From an uncultured Oceanospirillaceae bacterium (GTDB lineage: Bacteria; Pseudomonadota; Gammaproteobacteria; Pseudomonadales; Balneatricaceae): DNA of 54,078 nt. Positions 46,751 through 54,000 of this stretch are shown one piece after another (position 1 is the stretch's first letter; every line of letters begins with the position of its first letter). The position numbers and the translations under genes are program-made. Below the pieces are notes generated by a model, which saw nothing but the letters and a program-made list of their open reading frames with translations, did not search any database and was not told the origin of the DNA. Location of the stretch: assembly GCA_937136055.1 (NCBI GenBank), contig CAKZOD010000092.1, positions 1-54,078 on the forward strand. The letters run 5' to 3'.

Positions 46751-47779
46751 TTACTTCTTTGGCTCGCTTTTTGAGTCATAACGCTTTTGCCATTCTTTCA
46801 AAATGCGTGAGCGGTTTACTGCAGACCATTGGAAGTTATTATCAATCATGCGATTTTCGATATCTGCTGGGTAATTTTTAATAGGTTTAGCAACACCTGG
46901 CATTGCAACTACAGCATAGCTTTTGCTGTAAAGCTCATTTGCAGCTTTCGTTGTCGCCCAGTTCATTAGAGTTTGTGCTGCTTCTAATTTTTTAGTGCCC
47001 TTAATAATGGCAGCAGCTTCCATGTCCCAACCTAAACCTTCGCTTGGGAATACAACTTCAATTGGAGCGCCTTTAGCCATTAATTTAGCACCGCGATAGG
47101 CGAAAGAAATACCCACGGCAGTCTCACCTGATGCTGCCAATTTACAAGGCTTAGAACCAGAGTGTGTGTAGCGAGAGATGTTATTGTGTAGTTTATCCAT
47201 AAACTGCCACCCTTTATCTTCACCAAAGCTTTGTAACCAGCTAGATACATCTAAGAAGCCCGTTCCTGATGAGTTAGGGTTAGGCATGATGACATGGCCT
47301 TTATAAACAGGCTTAGTAAGATCTTGCCAGCTCTTTGGCATCGGCAAGTTGTGCTTTTCGGCTTCAACCGTATTGAAACAAATTGAAGCGACCCACGCAT
47401 CCATCCCAATCCATGAAGGTGTTTCATCGGCATCAACGAATTTAGCACTTAACTTATCAGCACCTTTAGGCGCGTAGCTTTGCAGCATTTCTTGATCTTT
47501 AAGCACTAACAAACTAGTAGCAGCTAATCCCAAAACAACATCCGCTTGTGGGTTCGCTTTTTCAGCTAGTAAGCGCGCTGTGATGATACCTGTTGAATCA
47601 CGCACCCAGTTTATTTTTACATCTGCATTGTTTTTTTCAAAAGCACTTGCATACGCTTTTAACTGATCTGCTTCTAAAGCGGTGTATACCGTTAAATCTG
47701 TTTTAGCCTGTGAATTCATTGCAACAAATGTGCTTGTCAACGCGAGTGCAGCAACACTGGCCTTACGAATTGATGTCAT
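46751..47779 (-). CDS. Periplasmic binding protein, putative 2-aminoethylphosphonate transporter
   Basis: 342 residues. The signal peptide ends near residue 25 (NSQAKT), and the mature chain starts DLTVYTALEADQLKAYASAFEK, as in the FbpA/PhnS2/AepX-type family. RDSTGIITARLLAEKANPQADVVLG (near 60-84) and GWDMEAAAIIKGTKK follow the family pattern. The tyrosine pair that binds ferric iron in FbpA proteins is not evident. AAGGGA precedes the ATG. Four PhoB half-sites upstream place it in the phosphate-starvation regulon, supporting AEP or another phosphonate as substrate. No phosphonate-degradation genes (phnW, phnX, phnA) lie in the window. Confidence 0.83.
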   Translation of the reverse strand: MTSIRKASVAALALTSTFVAMNSQAKTDLTVYTALEADQLKAYASAFEKNNADVKINWVRDSTGIITARLLAEKANPQADVVLGLAATSLLVLKDQEMLQSYAPKGADKLSAKFVDADETPSWIGMDAWVASICFNTVEAEKHNLPMPKSWQDLTKPVYKGHVIMPNPNSSGTGFLDVSSWLQSFGEDKGWQFMDKLHNNISRYTHSGSKPCKLAASGETAVGISFAYRGAKLMAKGAPIEVVFPSEGLGWDMEAAAIIKGTKKLEAAQTLMNWATTKAANELYSKSYAVVAMPGVAKPIKNYPADIENRMIDNNFQWSAVNRSRILKEWQKRYDSKSEPKK

Positions 47780-47928
47780 GTTTATCCCTTGTTGTTTTAT
47801 CTCGATTGAACTATAAGCTTGGAGTGTTGTTGCATGTGCAAAGATTTAAAATCTGCATTTATATATGCACCCATATCCATCGGTATAGTTAACAAAGACG
47901 GGTATTAGTTGTTTGGTCTACACCAAGA

Positions 47929-47984
47929 ATAATGCACCACAAATATGACAGACTAATGACAGCTATGTGACAAAGAAATGACAG
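47929..47984 (-). promoter_or_regulatory. PhoB-dependent promoter (two tandem Pho boxes)
   Basis: On the minus strand four 7-mers repeat every 11 bp: CTGTCAT (47984-47978), TTGTCAC (47973-47967), CTGTCAT (47962-47956), CTGTCAT (47951-47945), each split by 4 AT-rich bases. This is exactly the PhoB direct-repeat arrangement. Ten bases further on is CATTAT (47934-47929), a -10 in the place expected when PhoB replaces the -35. The leader to the ATG is about 140 nt. Confidence 0.9.
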
Positions 47985-48178
47985 AGAATAAAGAGCGGAA
48001 TAAAGAGGACAGCCAATTTAAATAAAAATATCTTTTCGCAGATAACGATATATTTCGTTTACGCTGTTTTATTAAATCTTGAAGATACTTTTATGAAATA
48101 TACAAAATAGACCAGATCCAAAACGAACGTGAGTTTCTGAATCTCAGATATAAGTGCATTCAATACTAGATATTTCTT
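47985..48178. other. Non-coding region between Pho promoter and transposase gene
   Basis: About 190 bp, AT-rich. Contains a short CTGAGATTCAG dyad near 48136-48146. It marks the junction between core genes and the mobile/integron region. Nothing else recognised. Confidence 0.4.
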
Positions 48179-49192
48179 TTATGCAGGAAATAATTTACTG
48201 CACATACCAACGCCTTTAATCCAGCCTATTTCGAGCTTTTGGGCATAAGCTCTCAAGCTAGATTGACACCCTATGGCTCGGCTAAAGTACCGGTTAGCCT
48301 TAGGTTTCATTGCCTCACACCAATATTGCTCATCGATGCCTAAACGATGCAGTATAGAAGGCAGCTGATCATCAATAGAACCACACTTGTCAGCTCTAAT
48401 CGCTCTGCCTGACCAATCAACTAACTGTAAATATTCTTTGAGGTTGTAGGGTAATTGCTCTTTAAAAAATTCTTCATCACACATAAAAGGCTTTAGAGCA
48501 ATATTTGCTAGTTTGTCTTCCTGGTTACGCTTTGTATCTTGGCTCTTGTATTCAGGTGTTTCTTCGATACGTTGCTGAATTGATGTGTAATCAGAATTCT
48601 CTGGTGTTTGTGCGATTTTTGCGCGAATAGGATTGAGTTCGACATAAGCCATGCATGTTAGCAGCGCTTGTTCATCCAACAACGCTTGACTCTTAAACCG
48701 CCCTTCCCAGAATCGGCCTTTGCACTTGTCTTCTGCATTTGCTTTACAGGCAATAAATTGATTTAGCGTGCGCATGTACCAGCTGATGTCTGCAAGACGC
48801 TCACGCCACTTTTCCACTATTTCATCAATCAGTAATTTATGAGCTGCTGATACTGGATCACCTTTGAGGAAACGTTCAATAATCTCTGGCCCGTTATACA
48901 GTGTTCGCCATCGCTCTATAACCTGTAGATCAGAGAGCGCTTCAACTGCAGGTTTATCAATAAAAAGAACAAGGTGATAGTGGTTAGACATAATCGCATA
49001 AGCACAAATATCAATACAAAAGACAGCATCAAGCTCTGCTAGTCGATCGACAACCCATTGCCTTCGGTGCTCAAAGCTTTGCTGTGTTAAACGGTCAAAA
49101 CCGCATAGAAAAGCTCTTCTTACTACTCGGGAGATGCAGTGATAATAAGGTGTATCTTCACAGCATATTTGTTGTTCGCGGGCACGAGTCAT
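48179..49192 (-). mobile_element. RAYT-like (Y1/IS200-type) transposase gene
   Basis: 337 residues. The Y1 transposase HUH motif is NHYHLVLF (His71, His73), preceded by AYAIMSNH. A candidate catalytic Tyr is near 139 (WYMRTLNQF). CKGRFWEGRFKSQALLDEQALLTCMAYVELNPIRA is typical of REP-associated tyrosine transposases, which are longer than IS200 TnpA (about 150). A dyad GGGG-N13-CCCC lies at 49284-49305. It lies at the distal border of the integron array and abuts a truncated cassette, so it either inserted there or stopped the array. Domesticated and active forms cannot be told apart. Confidence 0.82.
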
Positions 49193-49306
49193 ATGACCTC
49201 CTGCTCAGGACTACTTTCTCTGAATCATTTATCAAAAAGTAGCCAATATATTACTCCGGAAGCGATTGGAGAGCAAAATTAGTTGGGGTGTCCTTTAGAT
49301 TCCCCG

Positions 49307-49371
49307 TTTGCTTTGTAAGTTAGCTGATTTTCACAATCGCTGCTAGCTCTGTTTATTTACAAATGAATGCG
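49307..49371 (-). pseudogene. Truncated ORF-less cassette (relic, family of 51535-51804)
   Basis: From 49307 into the following attC core (to 49380) the sequence is identical to 51740-51813 except for one base (G at 49339 against A at 51772). In the cassette reading direction this is the first part of the ORF-less cassette family. The rest is missing, cut at the border of the transposase region. Confidence 0.85.
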
Positions 49372-49470
49372 TATTAACGCCTTACTTTGGGGCGGCTGTA
49401 ACAAAACGAGGAACGAGTGGCGTGAAAGCCGTCCCAGCCACGCAGTGGCGACAACAGTAACTTGTTATAT
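49372..49470 (-). repeat. attC site 1 (99 bp), most distal
   Basis: Outer cores TAACGCC (49375-49381) and GTTATAT (49464-49470), with nested complementary arms GGCGGCT... and ...GCCACGCAG between. Longer than the 76-bp type. Orientation, as in all sites of this array, puts the gene before it on the minus strand. Confidence 0.85.
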
Positions 49471-49475
49471 GCCTG

Positions 49476-49733
49476 TTATCTATGATGTTTCCTGTAAAAC
49501 TTAATCATTAACTCTTTTGGCATCCACCCTCTTATTGTGCAAAGAAACCATGGACTGAAATATATTAAGCAACCAAATAAGATTGAAGATACATATGGAT
49601 TTTGATCATTATTTCCACTGATGGTGTATCCAAGATATACAGCTAATATTGTAAGCGTATTAATAAACCAAAAGTGCCATGAGAAATGTTTTACTCTCGA
49701 ATTTCTTTTCTTGGATTTCGCAGCTTTCTTCAA
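49476..49733 (-). CDS. Cassette 1: small basic membrane protein, unknown
   Basis: 85 residues with a TTG start. The N-terminus is strongly basic (KKAAKSKKRNSRVKH), followed by two hydrophobic segments (about 20-38 and 48-67) and a basic tail (KFYRKHHR). The stop lies 5 bp before attC 1. No family recognised; an inner-membrane protein with both ends in the cytoplasm is likely. Confidence 0.65.
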   Translation of the reverse strand: MKKAAKSKKRNSRVKHFSWHFWFINTLTILAVYLGYTISGNNDQNPYVSSILFGCLIYFSPWFLCTIRGWMPKELMIKFYRKHHR

Positions 49734-49758
49734 TATTCAACCCATTACGTTGTGGCGC

Positions 49759-49834
49759 ATATAACGCCTTTAGCAACGGCAAATTGTGGAGCCGAAGGCG
49801 TAGTAATTTGTCCGCTTGCCTAAAATTGTTATGA
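49759..49834 (-). repeat. attC site 2 (76 bp)
   Basis: Cores TAACGCC (49762-49768) and GTTATGA (49828-49834), central GGAGCCGAAGGCG. It is nearly identical to attC 11 at the right edge. Confidence 0.92.
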
Positions 49835-49835
49835 C

Positions 49836-50351
49836 CTACTTCCTGAACTCAATTTTATAACTGCTGTCGGCTTTGTTTCCCGAAGTAAGGTCTGTTACTT
49901 GACCCACAATAGTATATGTACCTTCAGGGTCTGATTGCTCAAGAATTAAATCTAGAGCGGGGTCTGCCATCATTAGCATTGGCTTAGCGGGAAGCATACC
50001 TGCACCGCCAGCGTAATTTCTTTGACCCCAAATTGGTTTTCCTTCAGGGCCCAAAACATAAGTATTTATAGAGTACCTGTATCTGCCATCGTTACTTGGA
50101 GTCAGCCCCGTAACGAGGAAGGCCGTAACAAGCAACTGATCGGGTTTAGTTACTTTCGCGCGCTTTATTGTGACACCGTGCTCTGGCGGAGTATTCAGCC
50201 ATTCTCTAACGTATGAGTCACTTTCGGATGCGACTATTATTAAAGCAAGCTCTCCTTGTGGCTTTGCCTGAGGACCGGGAATTTTCTCAGCATTTGCAAA
50301 ACACCCCCAAAATAGAAGAGAGAGCAGCAACAAAATCCGTTTATTTATCAT
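49836..50351 (-). CDS. Cassette 2: exported protein of unknown function
   Basis: 171 residues from the ATG at 50351, which has GGAG 6 nt upstream. The open frame reaches back another 42 codons, but that part is a translation of attC 3 and is not coding. The signal peptide ends near residue 20 (WGCFANA|EK). The mature part is of mixed beta character with two later motifs VLGPEGKPIWGQRNYAGG and MLMMADPALDLILEQ. This resembles small secreted DUF-type proteins common in integrons, but none is named with confidence. The stop directly abuts attC 2. Confidence 0.7.
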   Translation of the reverse strand: MINKRILLLLSLLFWGCFANAEKIPGPQAKPQGELALIIVASESDSYVREWLNTPPEHGVTIKRAKVTKPDQLLVTAFLVTGLTPSNDGRYRYSINTYVLGPEGKPIWGQRNYAGGAGMLPAKPMLMMADPALDLILEQSDPEGTYTIVGQVTDLTSGNKADSSYKIEFRK

Positions 50352-50364
50352 AAGTCTCCAAAAG

Positions 50365-50469
50365 TCATAACGCCGCCAGAAACTGCCGGAGCGAGCTGGC
50401 TGCTTTTTTGCGCCTTTTTGCAAAAAAGAAGACAGCTTGCGGGGGGCAGATTTGCTGGCCTTGTTAACT
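50365..50469 (-). repeat. attC site 3 (105 bp)
   Basis: Cores TAACGCC (50368-50374) and GTTAACT (50463-50469). Internal arms are GCCAGAAACTGCC and GGGGGCAGATTTGCTGGC, with an extra inner hairpin (TTTTTTGCGC... CAAAAAAG). The longest attC here. Confidence 0.85.
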
Positions 50470-50817
50470 GTTTTCATAAGTTGCCACTACACCTTGCCAA
50501 TTTAACATATTTAACACCCACTGAGCTTTACCAACAACCTCTTTCCATGCGTAGTTTTTAAGCATTTCAGCTAGTGTATTCGGTAGATATTGTACACGCT
50601 CATCATAAAATTCATTGAACTCGCTAAGAACAGATAGCTCTTGCTCTGTGAATGGGGTTCTATACCAATCTGAATCAGGGTGATAAAAATCATCGAACCA
50701 CTGATTCACCAACTCATTTGCAACATTTATCTGTGCTTTAGATTGATACTCTAGCTGAGCAGCAGTATCAGAGATTAGCTGGATTGTGTTGATTGTATTA
50801 ACCTTGGCTGGATGCAT
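50464..50817 (-). CDS. Cassette 3: unknown soluble acidic protein
   Basis: 117 residues, rich in Asn, Gln and aromatic residues, mainly helical (QLISDTAAQLEYQSKAQINVANEL), with a DDFYHPDSDWY stretch near 42. No signal peptide or membrane segment. Its stop codon lies inside the attC 3 core. No family recognised. Confidence 0.65.
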   Translation of the reverse strand: MHPAKVNTINTIQLISDTAAQLEYQSKAQINVANELVNQWFDDFYHPDSDWYRTPFTEQELSVLSEFNEFYDERVQYLPNTLAEMLKNYAWKEVVGKAQWVLNMLNWQGVVATYENS

Positions 50818-50823
50818 AGTGAC

Positions 50824-50912
50824 AGTTAACGCCTCAATAATCAGCAGCCAGTGGCGAAGCCACGTTAAGGCTGTCTGGCGCTGAATGCGTGTAATTAATT
50901 GACTTGTTAGGG
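50824..50912 (-). repeat. attC site 4 (89 bp)
   Basis: Cores TAACGCC (50827-50833) and GTTAGGG (50906-50912), central GGCGAAGCC with CAGC.../...GCTG arms. Confidence 0.88.
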
Positions 50913-51131
50913 CTAAGCATGCCAGTTGATGTCAATTTTTTTGTGTGTAGCAACACAATCCCGTAAGTATAAATTTATAAGGCTTTGATAAGGCACTCCA
51001 GATTCGTCTGCCATTTCCTTAAAGTAGGATATAACATCTTCACCAAGTCGCATTGTCACAGGCTTCTTCAATTTACTCGCATATGGGTTTTTATGAGACT
51101 TCATTTTAGAGAAATCATATTCGTCTTTCAC
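50913..51131 (-). CDS. brnA: Cassette 4: BrnA-type antitoxin
   Basis: 72 residues. C-terminal ribbon-helix-helix-like part KKPVTMRLGEDVISYFKEMADESGVPYQSLINLYLRDCV, the hallmark of BrnA/CopG-type antitoxins (PYQSLIN motif). It lies 2 bp after the toxin gene, toxin first, the usual BrnT-BrnA order. It should neutralise BrnT and repress the shared promoter. Its stop touches the attC 4 core. Confidence 0.85.
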   Translation of the reverse strand: MKDEYDFSKMKSHKNPYASKLKKPVTMRLGEDVISYFKEMADESGVPYQSLINLYLRDCVATHKKIDINWHA

Positions 51132-51133
51132 AA

Positions 51134-51418
51134 TTAATTACCTCGATGATAGTGATTACGTTCATTTTTTGTAGCTTTTCTTGCTGAAATAACTCTAATA
51201 GTATTTCCACTATCTCTTTCGCAGTGGCATACAATTAAAAGATTAGTTTCATTACTCATACCGAGCATTAAAAAACGATCTTCAATATCAGAGTTTTCAG
51301 AATCGAAAAATTGAACAGCAAACTCATCAAAAAATACGGACTTTGCTTCTTCGAAAGAGATTCCATGCTTTTTGATGTTTATTTCAGATTTGGACTTATT
51401 CCATTCGAATTTGATCAT
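51134..51418 (-). CDS. brnT: Cassette 4: BrnT-type toxin (ribonuclease)
   Basis: 94 residues. FEWNKSKSEINIKKHGISFEEAKSVF is the BrnT N-terminal signature, and the C-terminal IRVISARKATKNERNHY carries the conserved Arg and Lys residues of this RelE-like mRNA interferase family. Toxin-antitoxin cassettes of this kind help stabilise large arrays. The -10 box ends 6 bp before the ATG, so the mRNA is probably leaderless. Confidence 0.88.
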   Translation of the reverse strand: MIKFEWNKSKSEINIKKHGISFEEAKSVFFDEFAVQFFDSENSDIEDRFLMLGMSNETNLLIVCHCERDSGNTIRVISARKATKNERNHYHRGN

Positions 51419-51424
51419 ATGTAC

Positions 51425-51453
51425 ATTGTATGTACATGGGTCAAAATTGTCAA
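51425..51453 (-). promoter_or_regulatory. Sigma-70 promoter of brnTA with overlapping operator
   Basis: Minus strand TTGACA (51453-51448), 17 bp, TACAAT (51430-51425): a near-consensus promoter. Two copies of the self-palindromic ATGTACAT (51419-51426 and 51430-51437) overlap the -10, a good candidate for the BrnA operator. Expected transcription start falls at or next to the brnT ATG. Confidence 0.85.
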
Positions 51454-51458
51454 AGAGG

Positions 51459-51534
51459 CCCTAACGCTTGTAACACACGATTGCTGGAGCTGCAAAGCAG
51501 CGGAGGCAATTCGCTGTGATTGCACTTGTTAATA
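51459..51534 (-). repeat. attC site 5 (76 bp)
   Basis: Cores TAACGCT (51462-51468) and GTTAATA (51528-51534), central GCTGCAAAGCAGC. Subfamily with attC 6 and 7. Confidence 0.9.
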
Positions 51535-51804
51535 CGGCATCACTCCAAACATGAAAATTGAGAGCAACGCTGCATTGATTATTTAAAGTAGCAGTTTAGA
51601 AAAGCTAGCAACTACTACGATACTTTTTTAAGGCAGCCCCATAACAGATGGTTTGAAGCAGCCACTTAAATCTAAATTTACTATTGGCAGCAGGAAAGGA
51701 TATTTTGAATAGAATTTAGTAACTTCCCTGCTACTGATATTTGCTTTGTAAGTTAGCTGATTTTCACAATCACTGCTAGCTCTGTTTATTTACAAATGAA
51801 TGCG
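51535..51804 (-). other. Cassette 5: ORF-less cassette A
   Basis: 270 bp between attC 5 and attC 6 with no ATG-started ORF of useful length on either strand. The longest minus-strand open stretch is about 36 codons, ends ...GAALKKYRSSC, has no ATG, and is not kept in cassette B. Region 51604-51698 aligns colinearly with 51952-52043 of cassette B. Arms GGCAGCAGGAA and TTCCCTGCTAC (51686-51734) can form a hairpin. Could specify a small RNA, a promoter cassette, or be a decayed gene. Confidence 0.75.
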
Positions 51805-51880
51805 TATTAACGCTTTTAGCACGCGATTGGCGTAGCTACGAAGTAGCGGAGACCATTCGCTGTGACTAAACTTGTTAGTT
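51805..51880 (-). repeat. attC site 6 (76 bp)
   Basis: Cores TAACGC (51808-51813) and GTTAGTT (51874-51880), central GCTACGAAGTAGC. Closely related to attC 5 and 7. Confidence 0.9.
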
Positions 51881-52147
51881 CGGCGACACATTGAATTTGA
51901 TAAAACAATGTAACGCGAAACTGTTAATTTGAGCGACTGCTGAATAACTGAACTAGCAGACGCTACGATATTTATTGAGGCATGCCATAACGAATTAATA
52001 AGACTTGCCGTTTATACACAATTTGTAAATGGCAGCAGGAACGGAGCTATAGATATATGAATTAGCACTTTCCTTGATGCCGAATGCTTTGCTACTGGCA
52101 AAGATTTTTAGGTTACGACTGAACTCGTTTACTAAAAAGGCAGAGCG
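51881..52147 (-). other. Cassette 6: ORF-less cassette B
   Basis: 267 bp, almost the same length as cassette A and homologous to it. Shared blocks (plus strand) are CTAGCA..CTACGATA, AGGCA..CCATAAC and TGGCAGCAGGAA, in the same order and spacing. Reading frames are not conserved between the two, so constraint is at nucleotide level or both are decaying from one ancestor. Confidence 0.75.
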
Positions 52148-52223
52148 CACTAACGCCTTTAGCATGCGATGGCTGGAGCTGCGAAGCAGCGGAAGACATT
52201 CGCTATGCCTAAAATTGTTAAAA
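52148..52223 (-). repeat. attC site 7 (76 bp)
   Basis: Cores TAACGCC (52151-52157) and GTTAAAA (52217-52223), central GCTGCGAAGCAGC. Confidence 0.9.
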
Positions 52224-52226
52224 TAA

Positions 52227-52736
52227 TTATCGAGCTATCTTTAATAACAATGAAGATAATGCCCTAGATTTTACAATTACTCCAATAGAAAAAAGGAGCC
52301 CAATACCTGAAGTAATCATGCTAGCCTTACTTTCTTCACTTAAACCAATAGGTACTGCTGAATTTTGACTATTTACGCTTAAATACCAAGTTGTAATCCA
52401 ATAAATAGATTCGACGACTGCGAAATAAAAAAAATATAAGCCAATTGCCAAAATAAATACTTTTAACAAAGAATGAGAATCCATTGGCTCTGTAGGCTTA
52501 TCTATTTCTGGTCTTATGATTATCTGGGATATGCTTAACGGAAAAGACCAAAGCAATACTGACACTATGATTGGTGAAATAGCTATAGCAAGACCAAACA
52601 AAACTGAAACAGGAGCGCCATTAATTGAGCCTTCAATAATGATTTCGATTAGTAGAGATAACTGCTCCAAACCGTATAGAAAAAGAACTATTGAAAATAA
52701 TCGGACTGCAATTGCTAAATAATGACTAGATTTCAT
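52227..52736 (-). CDS. Cassette 7: four-helix membrane protein, unknown
   Basis: 169 residues with four hydrophobic segments (about 10-35, 42-65, 88-113, 138-158). The loop between helices 2 and 3 is polar and proline-rich (RPEIDKPTEP). No family recognised. The stop is 3 bp before attC 7. Confidence 0.7.
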   Translation of the reverse strand: MKSSHYLAIAVRLFSIVLFLYGLEQLSLLIEIIIEGSINGAPVSVLFGLAIAISPIIVSVLLWSFPLSISQIIIRPEIDKPTEPMDSHSLLKVFILAIGLYFFYFAVVESIYWITTWYLSVNSQNSAVPIGLSEESKASMITSGIGLLFSIGVIVKSRALSSLLLKIAR

Positions 52737-52746
52737 TTGCTTGACC

Positions 52747-52836
52747 TTTTAACGCCGTGCACAGGGGGCAGCCGGAACGTAGTGTAGGCTGTCCTGGCCG
52801 CGTCTTTTGCGGCCGAACTGCTGCGCCTTGTTATGA
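52747..52836 (-). repeat. attC site 8 (90 bp)
   Basis: Cores TAACGCC (52750-52756) and GTTATGA (52830-52836), with GC-rich arms GGGGGCAGCC and GGCCGAACTGC and an inner GGCCGCG/CGGCC pair. Confidence 0.88.
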
Positions 52837-53181
52837 ATTTGCTTGTATTGAACATGAAATTGCAAGTGAAGCTCCCCCCTTTAGCGATTTTTTCTGGCTG
52901 ATTTTTAGCAACTCTAAAAGTTCACCCACAACTTCATATGCGTCACCATTTAGCTGCTGCAGGGTATTCAGTTCATCCAATGAAGACACCCAATCCACTA
53001 GGCGGCAGTCAATTTCGTCACATTCTTCCAGGGCCTTCCAGAAAATTGGCCGGGCCAGACTCCAGGTTCCACATTCCAGAGGTACACCCCCGGATTTCAT
53101 CCCTTCGAGAATACCAATCGCTAGCGATGATACATAAAAGCTAGCATTTTCAATCTCAGTTTTTAAAACTAGTTCTTTCAT
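52831..53181 (-). CDS. Cassette 8: unknown soluble protein
   Basis: 116 residues, acidic, helical, no signal peptide. Notable segment GVPLECGTWSLARPIFWKALEECDEID (about 31-57). Its stop is formed inside the attC 8 core. Codon use looks richer in G+C than the neighbouring cassettes, consistent with a separate origin. No family recognised. Confidence 0.65.
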   Translation of the reverse strand: MKELVLKTEIENASFYVSSLAIGILEGMKSGGVPLECGTWSLARPIFWKALEECDEIDCRLVDWVSSLDELNTLQQLNGDAYEVVGELLELLKISQKKSLKGGASLAISCSIQANS

Positions 53182-53191
53182 CTACTTGGAT

Positions 53192-53267
53192 TCATAACGC
53201 CGCCAGAATGCGCAAGTTTGGAAGCCGAAGGCTGGAAAATTTGTCGCTATTGCTGGCATTGTTATGA
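53192..53267 (-). repeat. attC site 9 (76 bp)
   Basis: Cores TAACGCC (53195-53201) and GTTATGA (53261-53267), central GAAGCCGAAGGCT. Confidence 0.92.
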
Positions 53268-53579
53268 GCTCTCTCCAAACACTGCGTTGGCGATTCCATC
53301 CACATACTCATGCATGTATGAATTTCCGCCACAGTGTATCAATTTGTCATTTTCTCCGATAAAAGTCACAAATGGGTTGACCTCCACACCATCGAATTCA
53401 ATTCCGGCTGTTGCATCTAGATCACAGGCTATTTTGAACGCGAGCTTTACTGTGGCCTCTCTTGCTGCGTCCCCAGTAACACCTGCTTCTTCCAATGTAT
53501 CTTTGATAGATAGGATTATTTCGCCAATTAGTATTTCTTGTTGTTCTGCGAAGCTACTCGAATCTAGCACTAATTCCAT
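53262..53579 (-). CDS. Cassette 9: unknown acidic soluble protein
   Basis: 105 residues, strongly acidic. An N-terminal helical half (SIKDTLEEAGVTGDAAREATVKLAFKIACDLDA) is followed by a beta-like half (GIEFDGVEVNPFVTFIGENDKLIHCGGNSYMHEYVDGI). AGAGAG precedes the ATG. The stop lies inside attC 9. No family recognised. Confidence 0.68.
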   Translation of the reverse strand: MELVLDSSSFAEQQEILIGEIILSIKDTLEEAGVTGDAAREATVKLAFKIACDLDATAGIEFDGVEVNPFVTFIGENDKLIHCGGNSYMHEYVDGIANAVFGESS

Positions 53580-53594
53580 GATGCTCTCTCTGGC

Positions 53595-53669
53595 TCATAA
53601 CGCTTTGCACACGGGCGCGTGAAACGCGTCCGAGCCCCGTAGGGGCTGAAGTGCTGCAACTTGTTATGA
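53595..53669 (-). repeat. attC site 10 (75 bp)
   Basis: Cores TAACGCT (53598-53604) and GTTATGA (53663-53669), inner arms GCGCGTGAAACGCGTC and AGCCCCGTAGGGGCT. Confidence 0.9.
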
Positions 53670-53993
53670 GTTTTCATTAATTTTACGGTGAACATAAAAC
53701 TGCCAAAATAAAGACAAGATAAATAAACTTATAGCTCCTTCAACTAAAAAGAGTCTCAAAGCTGATAAGAATTGAGTTTCAGATTCTTGAAGATGTTTTT
53801 GAGCTTTAAGTTCTAAATGTAGACCGTGAGCAAGAGCCTTTGTAGGATTCTTAGCTATTTGCCTCTCAAGATTAGTAATAAATTCTTGGTGCACCACATC
53901 ATCACTCTTCAATGAATCAGATAGAGTAATATACGCAAATATACTTCCTAATAGAAATAAGACTGGAACTAACATATTCGCTAATAACTTCAT
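53664..53993 (-). CDS. Cassette 10: two-helix membrane protein, unknown
   Basis: 109 residues. Hydrophobic segments at about 5-24 and 82-102 flank a roughly 55-residue charged helical region (SDDVVHQEFITNLERQIAK...HLELKAQKHLQESETQ). The central part would be on one side of the membrane and could form a coiled coil. The stop lies inside attC 10. No family recognised. Confidence 0.68.
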   Translation of the reverse strand: MKLLANMLVPVLFLLGSIFAYITLSDSLKSDDVVHQEFITNLERQIAKNPTKALAHGLHLELKAQKHLQESETQFLSALRLFLVEGAISLFILSLFWQFYVHRKINENS

Positions 53994-54000
53994 AATTTAC

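Noticed and set aside
43698..47779. Ferric iron (Fbp) transporter
   Set aside because: The double permease fits, but the PhoB boxes and absence of an evident iron-binding tyrosine pair favour a phosphonate.
51604..51720. Short minus-strand reading frame in cassette A ending in KKYRSSC
   Set aside because: It has no ATG, is about 36 codons, and the frame is broken in homologous cassette B.
52757..53137. 126-codon plus-strand ORF across cassette 8
   Set aside because: It runs through attC 8 and opposite the minus-strand cassette gene, against the orientation of the whole array.
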